Origin: CAVTND01 sp963735955
GTDB lineage: Bacteria > Pseudomonadota > Gammaproteobacteria > Burkholderiales > Burkholderiaceae_F
Assembly: GCA_963735955.1 (NCBI GenBank)
Contig: CAVTND010000015.1
Location: forward strand, 1-64,000
Reading direction: 5' to 3'
DNA: 64,000 nucleotides
Shown here: positions 29,108 to 37,695 of the stretch, piece after piece
Layout of the letters: every line of letters begins with the position of its first letter
How positions within the stretch are numbered: the stretch's first letter is position 1
Notes under the pieces: generated by a model
What the model saw: the letters and a program-made list of their open reading frames with translations, nothing else
What the model was told of the DNA's origin: nothing
Databases searched by the model: none
Made by a program: the position numbers and the translations under genes

Positions 29108-30391
29108 ATGGCGGACATTCTGGTCCTGCTGGGATCGTTCACTCTCCTGTGCGCGCTGGCTGTGCCGGTGGCCTATGCACTTGGACTGGCGGCCATCATC
29201 GCGGCGTTGTGGGTCGACATTCCGCTCGAAGCCGTCATGCTCAAGATCTCGGACGGCACCGACGACTTCGCACTATTGGCGATCCCCTTCTTCGTGCTGG
29301 CCGGCGGCATCATGGCCGAGGGCGGAATGGCCACGCGCCTCATCAACCTCGCGAAGGTCTTCGTCGGAGTCATCCGCGGCGGCCTGGCGCTGGTGAACAT
29401 CGTCGCCAGCACGCTGTTCGGCTGCATCTCGGGCTCTTCGGTCGCCGACACGGCGTCGATCGGCTCGGTGATGATCCCGCAGATGGTGAAGGCGGGATAC
29501 CCGCGCGTATTCGCCACCAACGTCACGATCTGCGGATCAGTGCAGGCGCTGATGATTCCGCCGTCGCACAACGCCGTCATCTATTCGCTGGCAGCGGGCG
29601 GCACGATCTCGGTGGCACATCTGTTCCTGGCGGGCATCTTCCCCGGCCTGCTGTTCGGTTTGTGCCTGATCGGACTCGTGCTGTGGACGTCCCACAAGCG
29701 CGGCTATCCGAAGGGCGAGCCAGTACCGTTGAGCGCCTTGCCCAGAATGGTTATCGATGCGTTATGGGGCCTCGGCACCGTGGTGATCATCATGGGCGGC
29801 ATTCTTTCCGGCATCTTCACGCCCACGGAATCCGCGGCGGTCGCCTGCGTCTACGCATTCCTGGTGACGTTCCTCGTTTATCGCGACTACAAGTGGCGCG
29901 AGTTGCCGCGCCTGGTTCACCGTGTGGTCAAGACGGTGGCGATGGTGATGCTGCTGATCGGCTTCTCGGTCGCCTTTGGCTACATGATGGCGATCATGCA
30001 GATTCCGGCCAAGGTCACGGCCTTCTTTCTGTCGATCTCCGACAACAAGTACGTGTTCCTGTTGCTGGTCAACATCCTGCTGTTGCTGCTCGGGACCTTC
30101 ATGGACCTGGCGCCGATGCTGCTGATCTGCACGCCGATCTTCATGCCGGTCATCGCCAAGTTTGGAATCGATCCGGTGCACTTCGGCATGATCATGATTC
30201 TCAACCTGGGTATCGGGCTCATCACGCCGCCGGTGGGTTCGACATTGTTCGTCGGCTGCGCCATCGGCAAGGTCACGATGGAACAGGTGTCGAAGGAACT
30301 TTGGCCTTTTTACGGCGCGATGTGTTTCGCGCTCCTGCTTGTGACCTACATTCCTGCCATTTCGCTGTGGCTCCCGGGCTTGACGAAGTAA
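29108..30391 (+). CDS. dctM: TRAP transporter large permease, DctM family (first system)
   Basis: 427 residues, polytopic, the transport-carrying subunit. Typical motifs are IPFFVLAGGIMAEGGMATRL, FGCISGSSVADTASIGSVMI and MDLAPMLLICTPIFMPV. Helical hairpins and about 11-12 spans match the family. It ends close to an intrinsic terminator. It starts with ATG three bases after dctQ. Confidence 0.92.
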   Translation: MADILVLLGSFTLLCALAVPVAYALGLAAIIAALWVDIPLEAVMLKISDGTDDFALLAIPFFVLAGGIMAEGGMATRLINLAKVFVGVIRGGLALVNIVASTLFGCISGSSVADTASIGSVMIPQMVKAGYPRVFATNVTICGSVQALMIPPSHNAVIYSLAAGGTISVAHLFLAGIFPGLLFGLCLIGLVLWTSHKRGYPKGEPVPLSALPRMVIDALWGLGTVVIIMGGILSGIFTPTESAAVACVYAFLVTFLVYRDYKWRELPRLVHRVVKTVAMVMLLIGFSVAFGYMMAIMQIPAKVTAFFLSISDNKYVFLLLVNILLLLLGTFMDLAPMLLICTPIFMPVIAKFGIDPVHFGMIMILNLGIGLITPPVGSTLFVGCAIGKVTMEQVSKELWPFYGAMCFALLLVTYIPAISLWLPGLTK

Positions 30392-30409
30392 GGTATCGAA
30401 TCCTGTCCT

Positions 30410-30427
30410 CCGTCGCGCGACGGTTTT
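30410..30427 (+). terminator. intrinsic terminator after dctM
   Basis: CCGTC-GCGC-GACGG (30410-30423) followed by TTTT, 19 bases after the dctM stop and immediately before the next ATG, so the downstream gene may be partly insulated from the TRAP operon. Confidence 0.5.
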
Positions 30428-30428
30428 G

Positions 30429-31436
30429 ATGTTTCGACACGGCGTTGCCATTGCCCTTGCGTTCTCCCTGACGGCGGCTGGAGGTGCGCGCGCAGTCAAT
30501 TGCGATGCGAGACAAACCGCTGGCTATCGCGTGTTGACAATGGAGAGTGGCCGCAAGGTGGCGGTCTGGTATCCGGCGGCAGCAGCCGAGCAACCGCACG
30601 CCTACACGCGCAACAACAACGGCTTCATGGGCAGTGTTGCACTGGACGCGCCGCCGGCCGCGTGCCCGCGCGTGCCGCTGGTGCTGTTCTCGCACGGCCT
30701 CGGTGCCTGCGCGCTGCAGTCGATCTTCTTCACCGAGGAGTTGGCACGGCACGGGTATGTGGTGGCGGCACCGGATCATGCAGACGCTGCCACCTGCGGC
30801 ATCGGCGACGAAAGTCTCAGACTGGGCAACCTGCGAACCGACCAGTCCCTTCTCGACCCCAAGCGCTGGAACGAGCAAAGCGAGATCGGCCGCCTGCAGG
30901 ACATGCGCGCGGTGATCCGCCTCGTGGCCGACGATCCGCAACTCGGCCGTATCGCAAATACTCAGCGCATCGGCGCGGTCGGGCACTCGCTCGGCGGCTA
31001 CACCGCGCTCGGCATGGCTGGCGGCTGGCCGACGTGGAAGACGCCGGAGGTGAAGGCCGTGCTGGCGATGTCGCCGTACGTAGCCCCTTTCATTGCGCAA
31101 CGAACGCTCGCGAAGCTGGATGTGCCGGTGATGTACCAGGGCGCGCAGTACGACTGGGGCATCACGCCAAGCCTCGAGGGCCCGCAAGGCGCTTATGCGC
31201 TTACGGCAGCGCCGAAGTACTTCGTCAAGCTCAAGGGCGGCTTGCACTTCGAATGGACCAATCTCGTCTGCATCGGCCAGGCGAGCGCGGTCGAGTGCCT
31301 GAAGGCGAAGCCCAACGCCTACCTGATCGACCTCTATGGCATCGACTTCCTCGACCGCTACCTGAAGAACAAGCCTTCACCGGCGCTTGCTGCCGGCGGT
31401 CGCGGGCTTGAAAGGTACGAATTCGAACTGCGCTGA
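30429..31436 (+). CDS. exported alpha/beta-hydrolase (PAF-acetylhydrolase/dienelactone-hydrolase-like)
   Basis: 335 residues with signal peptide (FRHGVAIALAFSLTAAGGARA, cleavage before VNC). The oxyanion region is VLFSHGLGACALQSIFF, the nucleophile elbow GHSLGGYTALG, and a late histidine sits in KGGLHFEWTN. This matches extracytoplasmic hydrolases annotated as platelet-activating-factor acetylhydrolase-like. Four cysteines may form disulfides in the periplasm. Substrate unknown. It follows the TRAP operon terminator by one base and may be expressed by readthrough. Confidence 0.82.
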   Translation: MFRHGVAIALAFSLTAAGGARAVNCDARQTAGYRVLTMESGRKVAVWYPAAAAEQPHAYTRNNNGFMGSVALDAPPAACPRVPLVLFSHGLGACALQSIFFTEELARHGYVVAAPDHADAATCGIGDESLRLGNLRTDQSLLDPKRWNEQSEIGRLQDMRAVIRLVADDPQLGRIANTQRIGAVGHSLGGYTALGMAGGWPTWKTPEVKAVLAMSPYVAPFIAQRTLAKLDVPVMYQGAQYDWGITPSLEGPQGAYALTAAPKYFVKLKGGLHFEWTNLVCIGQASAVECLKAKPNAYLIDLYGIDFLDRYLKNKPSPALAAGGRGLERYEFELR

Positions 31437-31550
31437 GGTGAAAACTCGACACGCAGCATCCCGAATTTGCGCGTTGACCAGCGTTCGCGACGGGCGGATC
31501 GTTCCTGTACGGCTCGACAAGTGTCGACGCAGCAATGGCAGGAGCTTGCG

Positions 31551-32171
31551 ATGAGCAGACGCGATTCGGATTCCCGGAGCACGCTGTCCCGCCTGTACAA
31601 CATCGGTGGTGCCGACTTTGCATCGCGCTATCAGGAGGTCTTTGATCGCGCACGCGCCAGTTCGGCCGCCGCCGAGGCGCCGCAGCGGCGTGCGGTTTTC
31701 GTCAATGGCGCTCGCATCAGCGACGACGACGTCGCAGCGATGGAGCGCGCATGGAACACGGCCGTGCTCGACGGCCGCTACTGGTACGACCGGGCCAATG
31801 GCGCCTGGGGCGTCGAAGGAGGGCCGTGCACCGGCTTCATCCAGGCGGGCCTCGCGCTCGGCGGGCCTCTGAAGCCCAATGCGTCGGGCGGCGGTACCGG
31901 CGTGTTCGTCAACGGGCGCGAGCTGCATCCACAGGACGTGTTCGCGCTATCGCGCTTAATGCAGGTATGGCCGGGCCGCTATTGGGTGGACGCGGCCGGC
32001 AACTTCGGATGGGAGGGCGGCCCCGCGGTAGGCAACCTGGCAGCAGCCATGCAGATGCCGGGCGCGCAACAGGGCGGGCCGTGGACCGTCTCGAGCCGCG
32101 CCGGCACGGTCGGTGGCGACGGCGAGGGATTCCTCTTCTTCAACGACGGCAAGACCTTCTGGTCGACCTAG
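31551..32171 (+). CDS. uncharacterised protein with two YWxD/WGxEGGP repeats
   Basis: 206 residues, start chosen at the ATG 8 bases after AGGAG. No signal peptide. Two similar segments of about 45 residues are visible: VFVNGARISDDDV...GRYWYDRANGAWGVEGGP, and VFVNGRELHPQDV...GRYWVDAAGNFGWEGGP. The conserved pattern is VFVNG, then GRYW(Y/V)D, then an aromatic or Trp-Gly and EGGP with a following small-residue stretch. A glycine-rich tail ends FLFFNDGKTFWST. I cannot name a family. It lies nine bases before the next gene, and both are probably co-transcribed, so it should act with the multidomain protein at 32181. Confidence 0.75.
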   Translation: MSRRDSDSRSTLSRLYNIGGADFASRYQEVFDRARASSAAAEAPQRRAVFVNGARISDDDVAAMERAWNTAVLDGRYWYDRANGAWGVEGGPCTGFIQAGLALGGPLKPNASGGGTGVFVNGRELHPQDVFALSRLMQVWPGRYWVDAAGNFGWEGGPAVGNLAAAMQMPGAQQGGPWTVSSRAGTVGGDGEGFLFFNDGKTFWST

Positions 32172-32180
32172 TTTTCACCA

Positions 32181-34330
32181 ATGACTCCTGCGCAACTGCG
32201 GCGGCGCGAGGCGCTGATCGCCCGCAATGACGCGGCGCTCGAGCGCTGGCCGGATCGCACCGGTCCGGAGTTCACGAGCGAGATGTCGACGGTGGCCGCG
32301 GCGCTCGAAGCGCTCGCGCAGGCGACGGCTGCGAATGAGCGCGATGCGGTCGAGTGCTCGCGCACCTGGCGCTGGACCGGCAACGCCTACTTCGATCTCG
32401 GCGCAGGCAAGGATCGCGCTGCGCTCGAGCAGGCGGCGGAGGCGTATCGACGCGCCGAGGATGCGCTGGAAGCCGACGCCGAGGCCGCCGATGCAGTCGA
32501 GCGGGTCAAGCTCAACTACTGCTTCGGCAAGGCGCTGCTGCAGTTGAGCGAGGGCAAGGACCTCGGGCTCGTCACCGATGCGCGCACGCGATTGCGAGCA
32601 GCGCTTGACCTGGCGCGTGCACACATGCCGGACGGAGTCGAGAGCCTGAAGCGGGAGCTCGCGACCGCCGAGCAGATGATCGCGTTGCTGGGCGAGGTGG
32701 GCCAGATCGATCAGCGGATCGCCCAATTGAAAGGCGAGCTCAAGAATGTCGAAGCAAGGGAGCATTTGACCAGGCCGCGCTCGGCCGAACGCGCGGCCGA
32801 AGCAAGCGACATCAACTCCCTGTTCGATGTCCTCAAGCAGCAGTTCGAGAAGGAGAAGCCTGCGCTCGATCCGACACGCCAGGCGGGCCTGTCGAGTCTG
32901 ATGCAGCGGCTTCAGGGCGTGGTGCAAACGGGCACGTCGGAGGGCCTGTCGCTGGAAGCAATGATGGCCAATCGCGGCCAGCTCGAAGCGCTCAAGCGCG
33001 AGCTCGAACCTCAGCTCAGGAAGCCGAGCCTGAAGGGACCGGGTGCAGCGCCGGGCTCGCACGGCGAGCGGCTGCTGGCCGCGCTGCAGGAGTTGAAGAT
33101 CTTTGTCGGCGCGGCGGGCATGGCGCAGGGCAGTCCGGCCGGAATGCGCGAAGCGGCAATGGACCTGTTCGTGCGACTCGGACGGCTGACCACCTGGATC
33201 AGCGAGGCCGGCGACGACAAGGCAAGGATACAGACGGCTCGAAAGCGATCAGGCCCGCGCGCTTGCACACGAAGTGCGCCTGTACGCAACGCGACGTCAT
33301 CAGCTGCTCGCGCAACCGATCTGGCCGCATGTCGAAGCCACGGTCGATGCCAACCGGGTTTTCTTTTCTGGCAGCGCACGCATGCGCAGCGGAACTGGCG
33401 GGCGCGCTCATGTTCTCCGGCCTGGAGCTCGCCGCCGAGGCACCGGTTGGAGCCGACTTTGCGACCCATCGCTGGCAGGAGCTGCAATCCTCGAACCTGG
33501 CGGTGTTCGATCTGGCCGATGCCCAGCCGCAGGTTTACTACGAGCTGGGCATCGCACTAACGATCGGCGCGCAGATCCTGCTGATCGCTGCCGACGTCAC
33601 TGAAGTTCCGTTCGACATCGCGCAGAACGTCAGTCGCTACAGTCCAGGCGATGCGCTGCGCCCGTGGCTGGCCGACGAACTTCAGGCGGCGATTTACGGC
33701 TTGCAGGTCAAGGGCGGCCGGGCGTCGAGCTTGGCGGCGACGCTTGATTACGCCGAGCGACTGGCAGCCAGTGAGTCCGACAATGCGTTGCTCGGAGTCG
33801 CCCTCAAGGTGATGCGCGGCGCGGGCGACGATCCGATCAAGTTCCGCAATGCGCTGACGACGTTCAATAGCTACCTCGGCGAGCGCGAGCACGAGTTGCT
33901 GCAAACGCGCTGGCCGGGTCTGTACCCGAACCCGAGCGCGCCGCGCAGCTTCGCGGTCATGCCGTTCCGCACCGAACGCGAAGCGGCTTATGAGGTGATC
34001 GACGCCACCGCGCGGGACGCGGGCGTAGAGCCGGTGCGCGGCGACCAGTCCGAGGGACAGGAGATCATCGAATCGATCTGGCAGGAGATCTGCCGCGCGA
34101 CGCACGTTACGGTCGATCTCAGCGGCTTTAATCTGAACGTCTGCCTCGAGCTGGGAATGGCCGACGCGCTCGGCCGCCCGACGCTGCTGATCGGCGAGCT
34201 ATGGACCGAGCGAAAATTGGGAGCCGTTTTGCCGGGTGTTGCCAAGCGCCGCTGCCAGACCTACGCGCCGGATCCACACAGCTCGCCGCTGTTCGCGGCA
34301 GCAGTGAAGAAGTTCTTTGCGACGACCTGA
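32181..34330 (+). pseudogene. multidomain protein: helical N-terminus plus two deoxyribosyltransferase/TIR-like domains, two frameshifts
   Basis: About 716 residues after repair. Residues 1-170 are helical and TPR-like (AVERVKLNYCFGKALLQL; ALDLARAHMPDGVESLKREL) and are shared with the gene at 35605. A coiled middle follows. The frame shifts near 33238 (one extra base after CAGACG) and again near 33378. The C-terminus holds two domains of one fold. The first is about 405-500 (NLAVFDLADAQPQVYYELGI; then PFDIAQNVSRY). The second is about 589-673 (FAVMPFRTEREAAYEVIDA; VTVDLSGFNLNVCLELGMA). This D-L-x(3)-N-x-x-x-ELG pattern with MPF is typical of nucleoside 2-deoxyribosyltransferase/TIR-like proteins used as nucleotide-binding or effector domains. 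An NAD or nucleotide target is inference. Alternatively they may be sensors. Confidence 0.75.
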
Positions 34331-34444
34331 ACAGCAGCGCTCGCCGCCGGCTCCTCTTCAGGCCGCCGCGATCGCCACTCTCTCCCGCGCCGGCTCGTAT
34401 TCCGCTTCCATTCGACTCGCAGCGACCTGCGCAAGAGACGAGTA

Positions 34445-35572
34445 ATGCCGAGCGACCCCACGATCGGAGGCACCGCGACCCTCACGCGGGTTGATCGCGC
34501 GGCGCTTGACCTGCGCATCGAGGCCTTGGTGCAGGATCCAGTCGCAGAGATCCTGGCGTCGCTCGACCCGGACGACCTTGGCCCGCTCGCGGGGCGCAAT
34601 CCAGCCTTGGCGCTGCGCCTGGCCGAAACGCAGCAGGTGGTCGAGACCCTGGCTGTCGATGCCTTCGAGGTCTCGGAAGATGATGAGCTGGTGCTCGCTC
34701 TATGTCTGTTGGATCTCTGCCCGCCGAACGTCGTGCGCGAACTCGCTGAGAAGGTCGAGACCGAACGCCAGCGCTGGATGCTCGGCGAGTACCTGCTCGG
34801 TCGCTTTCCGGACATCCTGACCGAACCCACAAGGATCCTCGGTACGAGGGCTGAAACTCAGCATGGTCCGCTGCTGGAAGTGGCGGGCTTTGTTGCGCAG
34901 GGGCAATCGCGGCCGTTGAATCTGGAACCAGTCGCGCCCGAAACCGCGCCCGAAGCGCGCGCCTCGGCTCCGATGAAGCTGTTCAGGACGGTCATCGTCC
35001 ACGGAACCTTTGCAAAGTCGTTCAACTGGTGGCGCCAGCACGACGGACTGCGAAATTTCTGGGCCTACATCAAGGAGCACTGCCCGGCCCTCTACGGCAC
35101 TGGACAGGAATTTAGCTGGAGCGCGGAAAATCATCATCGCGATCGCGAACAGGGGGCACGCGAGTTCATCAACTGGTGGCACACGGTCGGTGCGCCGACG
35201 CCACTGCAGGTCATCGCCCACAGCCATGGTTGCAATGTTGTCTACCTGGCCTGCACGATGGAGCCGCGCCTGCGCATCGTCAACATGGTGGCGCTCGGCG
35301 GTCCTGTGAGGATCTGGTATCCACCGACGATTGGCCGCGGCCGGATCGAGCGGATCCACAACATCTATTCGCGCTTCGACAAAGTCCAATCCGCGGGCAG
35401 CCTGGGAGGGCGGCGCGGCGAAGGGCGCACGCTCAGCGACAGCGTGAGCGTCACCAATATCCACCTGCCCTGGCAGCACCCAAGCGTCCGGGTGGAGACG
35501 GTCGGGCACGGGGACCTGCATGCGGAGACCGTCTGGCGCAATCACGGCCTCGCAAACATCACGCTACTTTGA
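34445..35572 (+). CDS. uncharacterised helical domain fused to a Ser-hydrolase domain
   Basis: 375 residues. The first 170 are helical and charged (VQDPVAEILASLDPDDL; DDELVLALCLLDLCPPNVV), with no match I recognise. From about 178 an alpha/beta-hydrolase begins (RTVIVHGTFAKSFNWWRQ). The nucleophile elbow is IAHSHGCNVVYLA with Ser near 259, a later aspartate is in SRFDKVQ (about 311), and a histidine is in GHGDLHAET (about 355-359), so a full triad is possible. A lipase or esterase is likely, and the soluble adaptor-effector layout resembles conflict-system effectors. It lies 114 bases after the preceding gene on the same strand. No signal peptide, so it acts in the cytoplasm. Confidence 0.75.
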   Translation: MPSDPTIGGTATLTRVDRAALDLRIEALVQDPVAEILASLDPDDLGPLAGRNPALALRLAETQQVVETLAVDAFEVSEDDELVLALCLLDLCPPNVVRELAEKVETERQRWMLGEYLLGRFPDILTEPTRILGTRAETQHGPLLEVAGFVAQGQSRPLNLEPVAPETAPEARASAPMKLFRTVIVHGTFAKSFNWWRQHDGLRNFWAYIKEHCPALYGTGQEFSWSAENHHRDREQGAREFINWWHTVGAPTPLQVIAHSHGCNVVYLACTMEPRLRIVNMVALGGPVRIWYPPTIGRGRIERIHNIYSRFDKVQSAGSLGGRRGEGRTLSDSVSVTNIHLPWQHPSVRVETVGHGDLHAETVWRNHGLANITLL

Positions 35573-35604
35573 GGCCGCGCAAGCGGCCGCGACAGCCGGG
35601 GGCC

Positions 35605-36138
35605 CTAGGCCAGCGTCTCGTCGAGCTCGGTGTGAACGGACTTTGCGCCTTGCCGTAGCGCGATAACGTGCTCGGCGCGGCACAGTTCCAGCTTGATGTT
35701 GGCGACGTGCTCCGGAATATGACTGCGTGCGAGAGAAAGCGCATCGGCGAGGTGCGTCGCGGCGGCGGCTGCGAGTTCGACATTGCAGCCGTCGCAGAGG
35801 CGCAGCAGCGTGCTGCCATAGGCACGATGCAGTTGCACGCGCTCGACAGCGTCGACTTCGACGATCTTGAGCAGCGTTTCCGCGATGCTGTAGGCCTCGG
35901 CCGCGCACTGCAGGCAGCGCACGTCGGCCAAGGCGCCCAGTGAAAGAAACGCATCGCCGGCACGGCTCCACGCACGCAGGCGCTCGATTGGATCGGCGCC
36001 GTCCAGATCCGCTGCCCGCGCCATGGCTGCCAACTTCCGGGCGATTGCCGTGTCGTCCGACCCGGAGGGCCAATGTGTGAACGCCCGGTCATGGTCGACA
36101 CTCAGGTCGGAGCGGTAGTCGATCGAAGCGGAGCTCAT
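35605..36138 (-). CDS. helical TPR-like protein, paralogue of the 32181 N-terminus
   Basis: 177 residues from an ATG preceded by AAGGGA. It aligns with residues about 35-170 of the 32181 protein: DAVERVQLHRAYGSTLLRL against DAVERVKLNYCFGKALLQL, and ADALSLARSHIPEHVANIKL against RAALDLARAHMPDGVESLKR. It lacks any effector domain, so it could be a stand-alone adaptor or competitor. It is on the opposite strand, converging on the hydrolase gene with a 32-base gap. An in-frame extension to 36318 exists but has no ribosome-binding site. Confidence 0.72.
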   Translation of the reverse strand: MSSASIDYRSDLSVDHDRAFTHWPSGSDDTAIARKLAAMARAADLDGADPIERLRAWSRAGDAFLSLGALADVRCLQCAAEAYSIAETLLKIVEVDAVERVQLHRAYGSTLLRLCDGCNVELAAAAATHLADALSLARSHIPEHVANIKLELCRAEHVIALRQGAKSVHTELDETLA

Positions 36139-36375
36139 CGGTGTCCCTTGGTCGGTAGGTTTGCACCCGATGTTCGGGGAGGGCTTGCGCAGTTTGCGTG
36201 CGGATTGCTTCGCAGGAGTGACCATAGCGGCGTGTAGCCGCTGTCGCATCCCCTTTATGCGATCGCGAAATCGGACTTCATAATCCGGTCGCTGCACTGC
36301 GATATCGAAGAGATGCAAGACGATTTCGGGCGACAGGCGGGAACTTCTCCCGCCATGTCACATCACCGGATGCGA

Positions 36376-36858
36376 CTACTTGAACTGATCGGCGCCGGCC
36401 TTCGCGACGACGCCATCCTGGTCTGCGCTGACCCCCGAGACTCCGATGCCTCCGACGATCTTGCCGTCGATGATGATGGGAAGTCCGCCTTCGAACGGGG
36501 CGGCACCGCGCAGCGCAAGCACTCGCAGTCCGGCGCCGCCGCCGGCGACCGTGTCCTGATATACCTTGGTCGAACGGCGCCACATCGCCGCCGAGACGGC
36601 CTTGTCCTGTGACACGAGGACGCTGGCGGTCTGCGTATTGTCGAGGCGCTGATAGGCAACGAGCTGGCCCGCGGTGTCGACTACAGCGATGGCGACCGGC
36701 CAGCCGTTCTTGCGCGCTTCGGCGTCGGCCGCCGCAATCACTTTCCTGGCCTGGTCGAGCGTGATGTTGGGGCCGTACTGCGGAACCTGCGCCTGCGCAA
36801 TCGATGCGAACAGTGCAAGCGTTGCGCCGGCGATCACAGCGCGGAATTCGAGCTTCAT
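36376..36858 (-). CDS. HbpS/GlcG-family exported protein
   Basis: 160 residues with signal peptide (FRAVIAGATLALFASIAQAQ). The GlcG/HbpS domain fills the mature part: ITLDQARKVIAAADAEARKN, VAIAVVDTAGQLVAYQRLDN, GGLPIIIDGKIVGGIGVSG. Relatives bind haem or cobalamin, or accompany glycolate and diol enzymes. No ligand can be assigned. It is transcribed away from the next gene across a 208-base gap. Confidence 0.85.
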   Translation of the reverse strand: MKLEFRAVIAGATLALFASIAQAQVPQYGPNITLDQARKVIAAADAEARKNGWPVAIAVVDTAGQLVAYQRLDNTQTASVLVSQDKAVSAAMWRRSTKVYQDTVAGGGAGLRVLALRGAAPFEGGLPIIIDGKIVGGIGVSGVSADQDGVVAKAGADQFK

Positions 36859-37066
36859 GTCGTCTCCTTCGTGTTGGTCTTTGTCTGCGGGGGGACCCGG
36901 GCGCTGCTGACGGTCGCGAGGGCTGACACCCTACGGCGGGCCTGTAATTCTCGCGTCGGGCCAGGCATCGTGACACGAGATCCCGCAGCTTGCGGAAGCG
37001 CCCTGGCGCAAACTGCTGCCCGGATTGCGCGATTCCACTTGTGTCTTGTCACCGTTTGAGGGGCCT

Positions 37067-37588
37067 ATGAGCAAAGCAGCCGAAAAGATCAAGGAAGAGT
37101 TCCTGGCCCTGCTGCCGCCGACGATCTACTTCTTCGTGGTTCTTCACATCATTGCCCTGATCCGGACATTGATGACCAAAGGCACCGGCGTCACTCTCGA
37201 CACGACGACCTCGGTCGCGATCGCGGCGCTGATTCTGGGTAAATCGGTGCTGATTGCGGACATGCTGCCGATCATTAACCGCTTTCCCGAGAAGCCGCTG
37301 ATCTGGAACGTTGCCTGGAAGACTGTCATTTACTTCGCGATGGCGACTTTCATTCATTACCTCGAACGCCTGTACGACTTCTGGAAAGAGGCCCCCGGCT
37401 TTGCCGCCGCGAACGAGAAACTGCTGGCCGCCATCATCTGGCCGCACTTCTGGGCCGTCCAGATCCTGCTCGCCGCGCTGATCCTGACCTATTGCGTGAT
37501 GAGCGAACTCGTGCGCGCGCTGGGGGCGGACCGGATGAAGGCGATGTTCTTCGGTCCCATGCCGACAGTGACTGCCAGGAAGGCCTGA
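37067..37588 (+). CDS. uncharacterised four-helix integral membrane protein
   Basis: 173 residues, start after GAGGGG. Hydrophobic spans at about 17-34 (PPTIYFFVVLHIIALI), 47-67 (VAIAALILGKSVLIADMLPI), 80-98 (NVAWKTVIYFAMATFIHYLE) and 125-147 (FWAVQILLAALILTYCVMSEL). It ends with a short charged tail. I do not recognise the family, and no soluble domain is present. It lies alone between the HbpS-like gene and the AtuA operon. Confidence 0.75.
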   Translation: MSKAAEKIKEEFLALLPPTIYFFVVLHIIALIRTLMTKGTGVTLDTTTSVAIAALILGKSVLIADMLPIINRFPEKPLIWNVAWKTVIYFAMATFIHYLERLYDFWKEAPGFAAANEKLLAAIIWPHFWAVQILLAALILTYCVMSELVRALGADRMKAMFFGPMPTVTARKA

Positions 37589-37695
37589 CCAGGCGTCGTC
37601 CTTGCCCGCGCCAAAGGCAGATCATTCGGGCAATCGATTGGGTCATTTGAATAATTCTGGTTTACCTGAACAAGACGATCGGCCAAGATTTCGGC

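Noticed and set aside
31551..35572. Type VI or toxin-immunity interpretation of the hydrolase cluster
   Set aside because: There are no VgrG, Hcp, PAAR or immunity-like genes, and the hydrolase has no export signal.
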